NCBI RefSeq assembly: GCF_003144195.1
Contig: NW_020289999.1
Span: forward strand, 7,544-71,543
Source of the DNA: Ceraceosorus guamensis
Taxonomy: Eukaryota; Basidiomycota; Exobasidiomycetes; Ceraceosorales; Ceraceosoraceae
DNA length: 64,000 nucleotides
Reading direction: 5' to 3'
The notes under the pieces were generated by a model, which searched no databases, was not told where the DNA came from, and saw nothing but the letters and a program-made list of their open reading frames with translations. This document shows positions 1 through 10,036 of this stretch, piece after piece (position 1 is the stretch's first letter; each line of letters opens with the position of its first letter). The translations under genes and the position numbers were made by a program.

Positions 1-16
1 AGCGGCGGACAGTCAT

Positions 17-60
17 CGCCTCGCGCAGGTATCGCCTCGCGCAGGCAAAGTCATCGCCTC
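17..60. repeat. Short tandem repeat at the window's left edge
   Basis: About three imperfect copies of a 15-18 bp unit built on TCGCCTCGCGCAGG lie next to the stop codon of the first gene. The array may continue beyond the window. Confidence 0.6.
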
Positions 61-1739
61 GCGCCCATCGACTCGGGGCGGGGACGCAGTTCGCGCATTG
101 ATGGCTCGACGGAGAGAGGAGTGCGCTTCGAGCGCTTGGGAGGGCCGGCGGATACCTGCAAGAGCCCTTCGACTTCTTGACGCTCTTCCTCGCTTGCGCG
201 CTCGACTTCTTGACGGTCATTCTCGCTCACGCGCTCGACTTCTTGGCGGTCATTCTCGCTTGCGCGCTCGACTTCTTGACGCTCTTCCTCGCTTGCGCGC
301 TCGACTTCTTGACGCTCATTCTCGCTTGCGCGCTCATTGATCAAGTCGTTTGGTGTCGCGGATGATCCTGGTTGCGATGGCAGCATGCGCACGGCTTGCA
401 GCATGGTCGCTGCAAACGATTCGCGATCACGTCGACGTTCAAGGGCTTCGCGAGCAATGTCGTCTTCGCGACGCTCCTCGTCGGCCTTGCGGTAATCTGC
501 TTGAGCCTGGATGGTCTCGCGCATGAGCTGGATCATTTCAGAGACGTGCGCGCGTTCTTCTAGAGTGTCGTCTCCTGTCGTGCGAGCAGCTGTAGACGAA
601 GAACGAGAGAGGCGGTTGCCAGATGTCGACGGCAGCTGAGGAGCAATGGCTCGTGGAATTGATGCCTGAGGAACGTGCTCCTGATCAGACTCGAGTGTGT
701 CGTCGTGCGCGTGATCGGACTCGAGAGCGTCGTCGTGCGCGTGATCGGACTCGAGAGCGTCGTCGTCGTCGTGCTCCTGGTCGTCAATCCAACCGTTGTA
801 GTCATCATGATCGCCAAAGTTTGTCGCAGCTGCACGAGCCGGCGTAGCAGAGGTCGCTCGACTCGACGCACCTGATGCACACTCCGCACCTGACGCACTC
901 TCTGCACTCTCCAACTCGGAAGCTGCACCAGCCGATCCGCCAACGGCACTCAACACCGCAGAACTCGGGTTTGGACGACTCGCGACAGGTGTGACGGCCG
1001 CGTCGGCAGTGCGAAAAGTCGCCAGAGTGAGCCCGTGCTCACCTCGCCTCTTTTCCCTGATCAGGTCGAGCATGCCGGGTAGCCAAGCTTGTGTTCTGGC
1101 CTTGTCAAAGATGATGCGCAGATCACGTTCCAGGATGAGCGTCAGAAGCTTGTTTTTGGCTGCAATCGCAGCGTCGGCCTTTTCACGGAGGCCGGCAACC
1201 GAGTACATTCTGCCTGATATCGAAAGGTTTTCATCCACCCTCATTGCGATGCCCTTCATGACATCGATGTGCTTGTTCATCACTGCAAGGGCCTCATTGG
1301 GACGCATGTTGCGATCCAATTCACCCCAGCAGAGCCCATAGAGAGCAGCACCCCAGCGAGATGCGTCGCCGCGAGCTAGCCCGTGGCGACCCTTGTGGAC
1401 AAAGTAGACCGCCCGTTGAGGTTTTGCGAGCAGCCACTTCATGATCAGGCTGTTTTGCTTCTCGGTCCACTCCCGAGGAGAAAGGTTGGTGTCCGAGTCA
1501 TCGGCGCGAACACTCTTATGGCGCTGGCGACGGTGACTCTTGCTGCGGTGCTTGCTTTTGCGGCGGTCTTGTTGGTCATCTCGACCCTTGCCCGTACCAT
1601 TCTCACGGGATGATGTGGCATTGCGTTGGTCCTCATCTGAAGAGGCAGACGCATCAGACGACACGTCGGTGTAGTGGTTGTTGGACCCAGAGCAGGAGTC
1701 AGAAGGAGTGCACTGCCTCTTTGCGGGTGATGCTGGCAT
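51..1739 (-). CDS. Lineage-specific protein with internal tandem repeats (562 aa)
   Basis: This is a single open frame. I start it at the first ATG (MPASPAKRQ, 1739); the frame stays open upstream to 1859 but only with a non-ATG start. The N-terminal quarter is Ser/Asp/Arg-rich and basic (KSKHRSKSHRRQRHK), which suggests a nuclear protein. A well-composed globular segment of about 150 residues follows, from REWTEKQNSLIMKWLL to RIIFDKARTQAWLPGMLDLI. It may be a helical DNA-binding or oligomerisation domain, but I do not recognise the family. The C-terminal half is low complexity: an acidic block with three LESDHAHDD-like copies, then a helical region ending in five copies of an 11-residue charged repeat (ERASEEERQEV). 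The function is unknown. It is transcribed in the same direction as the 737-aa gene about 1 kb away. Confidence 0.6.
   Translation of the reverse strand: MPASPAKRQCTPSDSCSGSNNHYTDVSSDASASSDEDQRNATSSRENGTGKGRDDQQDRRKSKHRSKSHRRQRHKSVRADDSDTNLSPREWTEKQNSLIMKWLLAKPQRAVYFVHKGRHGLARGDASRWGAALYGLCWGELDRNMRPNEALAVMNKHIDVMKGIAMRVDENLSISGRMYSVAGLREKADAAIAAKNKLLTLILERDLRIIFDKARTQAWLPGMLDLIREKRRGEHGLTLATFRTADAAVTPVASRPNPSSAVLSAVGGSAGAASELESAESASGAECASGASSRATSATPARAAATNFGDHDDYNGWIDDQEHDDDDALESDHAHDDALESDHAHDDTLESDQEHVPQASIPRAIAPQLPSTSGNRLSRSSSTAARTTGDDTLEERAHVSEMIQLMRETIQAQADYRKADEERREDDIAREALERRRDRESFAATMLQAVRMLPSQPGSSATPNDLINERASENERQEVERASEEERQEVERASENDRQEVERVSENDRQEVERASEEERQEVEGLLQVSAGPPKRSKRTPLSVEPSMRELRPRPESMGARR
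168..335. repeat. 33-bp coding minisatellite, five copies
   Basis: Five near-identical 33-bp units lie inside the 562-aa gene and encode the ERASEEERQEV repeats. The length is a multiple of three, so copy-number change keeps the frame. A second small coding array (about 690-770) encodes LESDHAHDD repeats. Confidence 0.8.
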
Positions 1740-2769
1740 TGTGAGAACAGTGGTGGGAAAATATAGAGCAGATAGAAGGGGTCGTGGCTGAGACGACTGC
1801 AAGAGCGGGGTGACGGAAGAGATTGGAGATCGTGCGTGCGCACCTGTTCCGATGACCAAGGGTCAGACTTCATCAGTCCGATGACCAAGGGTCAGACTTC
1901 ATCAGATCCTTTTTGATCGTTGCGCAAGAGTCAGACTTCATCAGCGACTTGCATTTTGATCGTTGCGCAAGGGTCAGACTTCATCAGCGACTTGCCTGTT
2001 CTGATCGTCGCCCAGACTCGAGGCAGATTGGATTTGATGAGGGCTTCGTTGATGATGAACTTTTGACTTGATTGTGCTTACCGCGCGTCGCGCGTCGCGC
2101 ATCACAAGAGCAGGAACAACATTGGAACAACATGATGGAAGCAATCTCGATTGCCAAACGTCACGAGGAACGTGATGATGCATCGTCATGTCTCATCAGG
2201 GACCGTGACGATGCATCGTCATGTCGTGCAAAAGTCCAGATCGGACACAAATCTTGATCGCCAAATAGCACGAGGGACGTGATGATGCATCGTCATGGTT
2301 CTGTTTAGCAGCACGATGACGACGTGCCTTGAGTGCGCCGTCGTCGCGCATTCGGTGTCATCGCATTGACAAGTGGTGTAGGGTATGTACAAATGAGAGG
2401 ATTGTGACGGGCGTGAGGCGAGGCGAGAGCGAGTGAAATCCAAAAACGAGAAGCGAAAAGGAACGACCGAGAGTAAACCTGACCCTTGGGAGTTTTGGTC
2501 AGGGCAAGTCAAGTGTGCGCGCGTGATTAGCACCCGCTGGGAGCGTGCTGCTTCGTCAAGCGGTAGAAGTTGCGAGCACACAATGGCAGCTCGCTGCTTC
2601 ATCACGCAAGCGTCAAGCTCGCAGGCGCTATTTCATCCCTATACGTACCAAGCCTGGTGGGCAGCCAGAGATCTACGAGTCTCGGTGACGCATGATGATT
2701 GGAAAGCACACAATCCACATTCGCAGAAAAGAACGTTTTAAGCCTTTTCGAGTGAAGGTGCGCCGTGCG
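1740..2769. other. Intergenic repeat-rich region
   Basis: No gene is visible here. From 1851 to 1995 there are four or five copies of a unit containing AAGGGTCAGACTTCATCAG. From 2165 to 2300 there are three copies of a near-palindromic GATGATGCATCGTCAT word. The rest is unique sequence with no convincing ORF. It should hold the promoter of the 562-aa gene and the terminator of the 737-aa gene, but I see no defining signals. Confidence 0.6.
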
Positions 2770-4983
2770 CTAGGGCGCCTTGCCGCTGAGCAGTGCGGCA
2801 AGATGCTCGTGTGCCTCCATAGCCTCGCGATCTTGCAGCTCTGCCGGTATGCTCACCATCCCGCCGAACCTAAAGTCTGGAATGGCCCTGTCCACAGTCT
2901 TGACCGGGGTGATAAATGAAACACCTCGCGCGCCACGGAAATGCTCCAGTGTGAGGTCAAGCTCGGCCAGAGCAGAAGGTCCAGCGACCGGCGGTTCGGT
3001 CTCCAGTTGCGCAAGAACATCTTTATGAAATGCCGACCGAGTCTCTTCTTGCTGCGTCTCTCGCAGCGCCGGCGTTTTCATCAACGGACAAGAGTAGTAC
3101 GTCGTCTCCTGGCACTTGCGATGGATCTGCACCCCCTTGTCCCACGACGGGTGCTCTTTGATCGAGGACGATTTGAAGAGCGGATCAAGGGTCTTCCTGT
3201 CCTTGCTAGCAGTCTGCAGGCACGTTGCGAGAGAGATGACCACTGCTCCATCGCACACGTGCACTGCAGGCGGGAGGTGGTGGTGCAACTTGCGAAGCAG
3301 CGGATCCAAGATGTGAGTCTTCAGAACGTAAAGTTGCTGAAATGCGCAGGCACAATCGCTCAGAGACGAGTAATTGACGGCCTCGTCATCTGGCATGCGA
3401 GGCAAAGTGCCAGAAAAAAAGTCTGACGCTACCCCTTGGCTGCAGCCTTGTGCCAACAAGGAACGAATGCGAACGGAAGATGCTCCCAAGACGGGCAAGA
3501 TGGTCCACGTGCCGGCATTGACCACCAAGTCCATCAAGGCGGTCGCTTCTCTTGTCGGCTTCTGGTGCATTATTTCGTGGAGCTTGTGCCTGGCGCAGAA
3601 TAGCCCTCCAGCAACTCGCAACAGGATGTTGAGCGTGTTGGAAGCCCCGCTTTCATCCATCTTGACCAAGCCAAAGGCCTTTCCGAGGTGTGCCTTGGCG
3701 CTCTGAGGGGTGATCGTGGCAGCGGCAGCAGGCGGTGCAGCGCAGTCGTTCGACTTGAGGGCTTTTAACCAAACATCCACCACCGCCTGAAATGCGCGAT
3801 CCAGCGATGGTGTTGGCACTTGGTCATTGGAAGAATACCCTGCCAGCGACAGCAAGACATCGACCATGGTCCACGCAAATACATCGCCGTGCTTGCGCTT
3901 CTCCAGGTAGCGTGCCACTCTCGCTTCAAAGTGCTTCTGCGCTGCAGACGGAGGACTCGAGGAGGAGCGCACTAGGGGCTTTGGCAATGTCAGCGCAGCA
4001 AGGGTTGCTTTCTTGCGAAGATCGGAGCGATGCCTGTTGACCAGCGTTTGCCCAAGCTTCTTGAGCTCTTTTTTGCGCGTCTGTTTCGCTTCAGCCGCTC
4101 GCCTCTGCTCTTCCAGCTTCTTCAGCTTTTCCAGCTTCTTTCTTGCCCGGCGCTTTTTCTCCGTATCAGCCTTGCGCTTCTTACGAAGATGCTGTTTGCC
4201 CTGCTTAACGACTGCGGCTGCCTCGTCCTCTGCTGCTAGCGTCCCTTTGAGAGCAGCAGTCGCCCGTCGCAATGCTCTTGCTGCTTTTTTGGCCGCCAGC
4301 GTCTCCGCTTCTGTTTGCTTTGGGTCTGCATCCCGATGAACGTCTTGCGTGGTGTTCTGACCTTCTTCCTCCTCACCTTCTTCCTCCTCCTCATCTTCCT
4401 CCTCCTCCTCCTCATCTTCCTCCTCCGCCTGCTCCTCCGCCTCCTCATCTTCATTCTCGGCCATCTCCTCATCTTCAGCATCATTTTGTCTCACTTCTTG
4501 ATCTTTGTCGGCCATTTCTTGATCTTCAGGGTCTTCCCCGCCCATGTCTTCATCTTCGTCGGCCATCTCCTCATCTTCAGCGTCTTCCTCGGCCATCTCC
4601 TCATCTTCAGGGTCTTCCCCACCCATGTCTTCATCGCAATTTTGAAAGTGAAGCTTGACAATCAGCCGTCCTTGACGTGCGGTGTGGCACGGCTCGACAA
4701 AGCTGAACGCGGCAACCTCAGCAAGCAGATCGGCTGCGGAGAGTCGAATTCCGTTGCTCAAGGGGGTGCCGTTCAAGGCAGCTGCCCATGCTTTTGCCTC
4801 GTCTAGTTTGAGTTTGTTGATCATGCGCGAGGCGAGGGGAAAGCGCTGCTGGAGCTCATAGAAGAGAGCATCGCGAGTCCGTCCTCTAAATTCCTTGTAG
4901 AGGTGACCGATGCTGCGTTCTCGATCACACTCCCAAATGACGCTCTTGTGCTCGTCGACGTACTGACAAGTCCAGGCGGGCAT
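2770..4983 (-). CDS. Unknown 737-aa protein with acidic and basic blocks
   Basis: A single exon starting at ATG 4983 (MPAWTCQYVDEHKSV). Residues 1-115 form a globular N-terminal part. Residues about 118-230 are extremely acidic, with repeated DEEMAEEDAED-like units and a long Glu/Asp run. A strongly basic, probably coiled-coil stretch follows (about 240-330, Lys/Arg/Ala-rich, with KKRRARKKLEKLKKLEEQRR). The C-terminal half (about 350-737) has normal globular composition, with several Cys and His residues (CDGAVVISLATCLQ, HRKCQETTYYSCP). Paired acidic and basic blocks are common in chromatin-associated and histone-chaperone-like proteins, but I recognise no family and assign no function. Its neighbours are also unrecognised, which fits an accessory region. 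Confidence 0.6.
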   Translation of the reverse strand: MPAWTCQYVDEHKSVIWECDRERSIGHLYKEFRGRTRDALFYELQQRFPLASRMINKLKLDEAKAWAAALNGTPLSNGIRLSAADLLAEVAAFSFVEPCHTARQGRLIVKLHFQNCDEDMGGEDPEDEEMAEEDAEDEEMADEDEDMGGEDPEDQEMADKDQEVRQNDAEDEEMAENEDEEAEEQAEEEDEEEEEEDEEEEEGEEEEGQNTTQDVHRDADPKQTEAETLAAKKAARALRRATAALKGTLAAEDEAAAVVKQGKQHLRKKRKADTEKKRRARKKLEKLKKLEEQRRAAEAKQTRKKELKKLGQTLVNRHRSDLRKKATLAALTLPKPLVRSSSSPPSAAQKHFEARVARYLEKRKHGDVFAWTMVDVLLSLAGYSSNDQVPTPSLDRAFQAVVDVWLKALKSNDCAAPPAAAATITPQSAKAHLGKAFGLVKMDESGASNTLNILLRVAGGLFCARHKLHEIMHQKPTREATALMDLVVNAGTWTILPVLGASSVRIRSLLAQGCSQGVASDFFSGTLPRMPDDEAVNYSSLSDCACAFQQLYVLKTHILDPLLRKLHHHLPPAVHVCDGAVVISLATCLQTASKDRKTLDPLFKSSSIKEHPSWDKGVQIHRKCQETTYYSCPLMKTPALRETQQEETRSAFHKDVLAQLETEPPVAGPSALAELDLTLEHFRGARGVSFITPVKTVDRAIPDFRFGGMVSIPAELQDREAMEAHEHLAALLSGKAP

Positions 4984-5921
4984 TATGTCGGTGATACGTG
5001 CTTGGATTTCAATTACTCAGGTGTGCTGGCTGCCCCGATGTATCTCCAGAGCGGTGGCAAATGTCTGCAATAACGGCAACAAATGGAATCGCACGTATGG
5101 ACGGCGGTGATCGAGCTGTACTTGGCTGCATCAACGGCATAGGTGCACCCGTGCACGCATCAGTATACGCACCAAACAGCAGAGGCGTGCGAACTTCTAT
5201 GCACTCGTGACTGGCGGCGCAATAAAGCTTGCATTCACGATTGTCCCACGCACATGCTGCCTGGCGCCCATGCACGCACCTACTGCTGCTGTTTTTTTGG
5301 CCCGCGCAGGCGCAATAAGCATCAGCATGCATGCAGACGGCCCGGCCCATGCAGCGATGTGCGCGTACCCCGGGCCGCTATTCTATCGGCCGGTAGATGC
5401 GGCAGGTAGAGTGCCCGCAGCATGCGTGTGCGAGATTTGACTAGACGCCATGCATGCTGCTTGCTGCATGCATGGCGTCCGCTCGCAGTAGCCTCACCCA
5501 AATCTCACAGATTGCCAACGCTGCTCGCACGCACTTACGACTACTACTACCACCACTGCCGTAAGCATACTCTCGTATCCTCTTGCTCACTCAACACCGC
5601 ATTCGCACATCCACAACCTCTTGCAAGCTACACAGGTGAGTGGGCAAGGTCGGCACCTCTGGCGCGCGCGTTTGGCACGGGTGGCCTCTCTTGTCGGGCG
5701 CCCGCGCGCGCGCGCGCGAAAACCAAAAAAGGGCACGAAAGTGGCACGTTTTTCGAAAATCGACACCGCTCTTATTCCTCGGCCACATCATGTATTGACC
5801 TCGTTCTTTCTCACACGCCATCACACAGAAGATTACACCAAGTGTACCAACTCACAACCTCATCGAGCTTCTCGTTGCGGAGCACGGCAACCTCGAAAAT
5901 AGTGTACGACGCGCAACTAAT
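4984..5921. other. Upstream region with probable 5' exons of the oxygenase gene
   Basis: The oxygenase frame stays open upstream of the chosen ATG to about 5829, just after a good acceptor (TCACACAG at 5821-5828). That stretch reads convincingly as protein (THNLIELLVAEHGNLENSV). Donor-like GTAAGC (about 5561) and GTGAGT (about 5634) sites suggest one or more earlier exons between 5470 and 5633. An ATG at about 5470 followed by ASARSSLTQISQIANAA is a candidate start, but its phase does not join cleanly to the 5829 exon. (CG)n runs occur at about 5700-5716 and 5946-5960. Confidence 0.45.
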
Positions 5922-7867
5922 ATGGCAGCGTGGGCCAAATTGAACGCGCGCGCGCGCGCCGACGTGGGCCAAGCGGATGTGTTGGAGCTGCAAAGCTGGT
6001 GCTCGCAAGCGCTATTGCAGCCGGTGCATGGCCAAGGTGCTCGCTTGTTCAGGATCTACGATCACGGTGAGTACAATGCCCCGTGCATTTGGGTGGTATG
6101 TCCATCATCCCTCACTCGGTATCGCGGCTACGTCGGGCTTGTATGTTGTGCTGCTGGCTCCTTTATCGGGCCTCGTCTTCGGGCGGGGAGCTCCCTGAGA
6201 GTGCGGGTTCGCATTCGGAGAACTGTCAGTGTGGCGGACTTGTCCCGGCATGCTAGTTGAAAAAGAGCACATCATCGACATCTAGTCGGTCCGTCTGGTC
6301 GCATGCTGACACCCATATCTATTTTGTGCCAGCGGATCGTCTCGGCGGCAGACTCTTGGTCAAGCACTTGTCGAAAGCGATGCCGGAGGGTAGCCTGCTC
6401 AAGGAGCTGGAGAAGCCGGCCGTCATTGCTCGCATGGCGCGACGGTATGAAGAGCTGCGCAGCAAGCCGTGGGTGTTGAGGGAGGAGACCGACACGCATC
6501 GGCACTTTGAGTACGCCACCAATCGGCTCACAGTGTGCCGCACGCTAGACTTGGACGATCACGATCGAATGTCGTATGGTGACGGAAACATGGTGGGTGC
6601 GGCGTGTGCGTGCGTGCGTGCGTGCGTGCGTGCGGGGATGCGGGGATGCGTGCGTGCGTGCGGGGATGCGCTCGTGGATGCTTGCTGACGCTGCGCTCAC
6701 TCCTTGCTTGCACAGTTCGACATTCGTCACGAGGCAGAAGCAGAATGGCACCTGCTCCTAGACACCAAGGGACGCCACTTTGCCACCGTCGCTTGGGCGC
6801 CGATCAATGTGTCGAGTGTAAAGGTTCCTTCCAACTGCGCTGTTGACGCTGATGACGCTGATGACGATCAGCCTGTCGACTTGGCACACGGATCCGTGGG
6901 CTCCGAGCCCTCCGATGCCGAGCAGGCTTTGGGCGCATCCCCACGCCCCAGCAAGAAGGCGAGAACCGCGCCTTCGACGTCCAGCAAAAAGGCGGCACCC
7001 TCGCCACGCTTTCATATGCGACCTTTTCGCATATCGGACGATGCGCGAGAAAAGCAAGTGGAGTTGATCCGACGCTGCATCGAGTTCTTGCAACTGCAAG
7101 ACGCTTCACAGCATCGCAAGCTGGCGATCGGCAATCTGAGGCTGTGGACCAGAGTGCTGATGTGTCCCAGTCACACGATCGAGAGGTACCGCGCTCTCCA
7201 CGTTGGCACCATCCACTTTCGCTTGCGCTTCCAGTCGATGGCTAAATTCGCCGAGCCAAACTTCAACCGCTCGTTTTGCGACAATCTGCCATTGACCGCG
7301 CCTCTACTTTTTGGGTCCGACATGACCCTCATGCTCAAGCGCATGCGCGAGGTCTTTGCGTTTGGCCACGGCAAGGTGTACGAGCGGTACCAAGCCGTGC
7401 GGCTGCATCCCGACTTTCAGCGCTTGCATCTGCCCATCTTTCAAAGGCACGACTGGGCGAAATCGCGAGGCGTGCAGCAGCAGATCAAGGAGCGAGGTGT
7501 GGTTCTTGCTTGCCCTTGGGCGTCCATGGCCATCAATGCGCCCTCGCAAGAGACGCACATGAGGCCTCATGTCGACAAGCGGGATGCACGGTGGGGCATG
7601 TGCACAGTCGTGAGCGGAGGTCACTACACTGGAGGAGCGCTTGTCCTGCACGCAGCAGGTGTTCGCATCTGGATAAGACCGACGCTCGACGTAGTGACCT
7701 TTCCCTCAGCGACCTTGCTTCACTCGAATACGGGGGTCAAAGGATATCGCATGTCATTTATCGGATTCAGTGGCCAGGATGTGCTCAAAAAGTACTCTAC
7801 GGTTCCTGTATTGTGTGATTACCCCGTCTGGCCGGATACCTTTTGGAAGACGGACTCGCGCAGGTGA
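5922..7867 (+). CDS. 2-oxoglutarate/Fe(II) dioxygenase, TET/JBP-like
   Basis: Exons 5922-6066, 6333-6592 and 6716-7867 join in phase and give at least 518 aa. The start is provisional because the frame is open further upstream. The C-terminal 110 residues carry the double-stranded beta-helix signature of 2-oxoglutarate/Fe(II) oxygenases: an HxD pair (H420, D422 in RPHVDKRDARWG), a YTGGALVL strand, a second iron-ligand His (H471 in TLLHSNTG) and an Arg that can bind 2-oxoglutarate (R480 in GYRMSFIGFS). In basidiomycetes, proteins with this layout (HxD, Y..GG.L, S..L.H, R.S) belong to the expanded TET/JBP-like group, whose known members oxidise 5-methylcytosine or thymine in DNA. The central region (PSKKARTAPSTSSKKA) is basic and disordered. 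A DNA substrate is an inference; a prolyl-hydroxylase-like activity is the main alternative. Confidence 0.65.
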
Positions 7868-8399
7868 TGCCGCGACCGTCATTCGACTTCCTCACGCTTG
7901 TCAAAACGAAGAGATCCAGAGTACGATGAGATCGATCCGACGTGTCAAACGCATGGCATTTATCATCGACGCGCTACGGCTCCCCAAAGCAATAGCAGGG
8001 CAGAAGGGGTGAATCGCACTCTCTTCGAAGGGCCGACGACAATGCTGCTCGATGCAGCCCTGCGCGGAGAGCATCCTCACATTTGTCATCGCAAAAGAAC
8101 AGTTTTCTTCACAAAGGTGTTGACGCAGTGCCGGGCGTCTTGTACTATGACGGCAATGTGCCACCGATGCAACCCCTTCAAGCATTTGGTTGTTGCGCCT
8201 GGGCGTACATATCTCGTGAGCATCGGATCAAACTGCAACCTTTAGGGCAACCACTAACCTTCATAGGGTGTGGATCGCGCAGGACACCGTCTATAGGACA
8301 ATCATCGCTTTGTACTGTCTTGTGTAATGACACGATGTTTGACAAATCCACGTTCCCTCATCGTGACCTTGCGCCACCGCATAGCGAAATCCAGCGTCG
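7868..8399. other. Intergenic, no gene seen
   Basis: This is unique sequence downstream of the oxygenase gene. It contains only short ORFs on both strands, with no splice-linked coding pattern. Terminators of the oxygenase gene (+) and, beyond the repeat block, of the OTU gene (-) should lie around here, since the two genes converge. Confidence 0.5.
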
Positions 8400-9135
8400 T
8401 AGTCGCAAAGCGTCGCAGTCGTGATGAGCGTCGCAGTCGTAAGGAGCGTCGCAGTGGTAAGGAGCGTCGCAGTCGTGATGAGCGTCGCAATGGTAATGAA
8501 ATCAACATTTCGGTCATGACCATCGTGATCGACATCTCGGTCGTGAGCATCGTGATCTCGGTCGTCATGAGCATCGTGATCTCGGTCGTCATGAGCATCG
8601 TGATCGACATCTCGGTCGTGGTATTCGTCGCAGTCGTCATGAGCGTCGCAACCGTGATGAGCGTCGCAGTCGTAATGTGCGTTGCAGTCGTAAGGAGCGT
8701 CGCAGTCGTAAAGTGTTGTCAATCGTACTCGACGTATCGGTCGTGATGACCATCGTGATGCATCGTGATCAAGATCTCGGTTGTAAAGTAAGGAGCGTCG
8801 CAGTCGTGATAAGCGTCGCAGTCGTGATCAAGATCCCGGTCGTCATGAGCATCGTGATCAAGATCTCGGTCGTCATGAGCATCGTGATCCGGATCGCATC
8901 GTGATCGACATCTCGATCGTCATGGCCATCGTGGTGGATATCGCATCGTGATCGTGATCAAGATCTCGGTCGTAAAGCGTCGCAATCGTGATCGACGTCT
9001 CGGTCGTAAAGCGTCGCAGTCGTACAGAGCATCGCAGTCGTGATGAGCGTCGCAGTCGTAAAGAGCATCGTAAGGCGCGTTTGAGCATCGTAAGAGCATC
9101 TCGATCATCGTAAGGCGCGTTAGAGCATCGCGCCG
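8400..9135. repeat. Degenerate minisatellite block, about 740 bp
   Basis: Irregular units of about 18-24 bp are built from GAGCGTCGCAGTCGTGAT, GTCATGAGCATCGTGATC and TCGGTCGTAAAG. They fill the gap between two convergent genes. Every frame looks open (Arg/Ser-rich on one strand, Asp/His-rich on the other), but only because the unit has no stops, so I do not call these frames genes. Confidence 0.85.
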
Positions 9136-9146
9136 CGTCGCACTGG

Positions 9147-9997
9147 TCAATCCCCGCGACGATGCCAGGCCAGCCATTCTTCTCGCGCCACCTTTGCTCT
9201 CATGACCGACGGTATAGTCTGTGCCAGAGACTCTGCGTGGGCAGTCACAAAAGCGGCCAAGGGGTTCTCCAAGAAGGAATCCAGCGAGAAGCCCTGCACA
9301 CCCTCTGCCAGCATAAAGTGGTCGCCGATCAGGACAAGGCAAATGACCCTTTTGCTGATCGAAGCCCGCACCGTGAGTGGCCAGGAGAGGTAGGCCGTCC
9401 TCTCCATGACGGTGCGAGGCTGAGCTTCGTTGACCATGGTGATCTTGATCGAGGAGCTGTTCGATGCTGCAGAGGGGGCAGCACGGGTGGCGGGAGGCGG
9501 AGGCGGAGGAAAGGCGACAGGAGGCAAGATCGTCAGGACAAGGCTATCGAAGGCAGCAGCCACAAGCAGAGCGTGGCTGTGCGCCTCGAACCAGCCCCAC
9601 TGATCGTTGTTGCTCTTGTCGTGCTTCTTCTGCCACAGCAACTGGCGAGTGTCGTCCGAACGGTCGTCGAGCAAGGAGGCGTACATGTTCTGCCAGAGCT
9701 TGGGCAGCTCCAGCACAACTTGGCGACAGCGTTGTCGAACCAGCATGTACGAATCCTCCTGACCAAAGACTGCCCTGGCGACGCCTCGGAAGCCACAGTG
9801 ACCGTCTGCTCTAGGGTTGTAGAGCTTGCTCGGTAGACCCAAGCCCAGCAAAAAGGTAGCGACCTCCTCTCCGGGCGTGGTGATGCTGCCTTCCCGAGGC
9901 AAGTCCACTGGCTGTACCCTGGGTAGCTGACGGCCAGTGTAGTCTTCCAGTTGCTGCGCCGAAACCTCCATCGCATGAGCTAGCGACGCCTTGCTGA

Positions 9998-10036
<39 letters not shown>

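Noticed and set aside
4236-4806. Frames rich in Leu/Phe (+) and Arg/Met (-) over the acidic block of the 737-aa gene
   Set aside because: They are alternate readings of the CTC/TCC repeats that encode the Glu/Asp run.
8291-8904. Arg/Ser-rich and Asp/His-rich frames across the minisatellite block
   Set aside because: They are translations of a stop-free tandem repeat on both strands, with no start context, no splice link and no domain.
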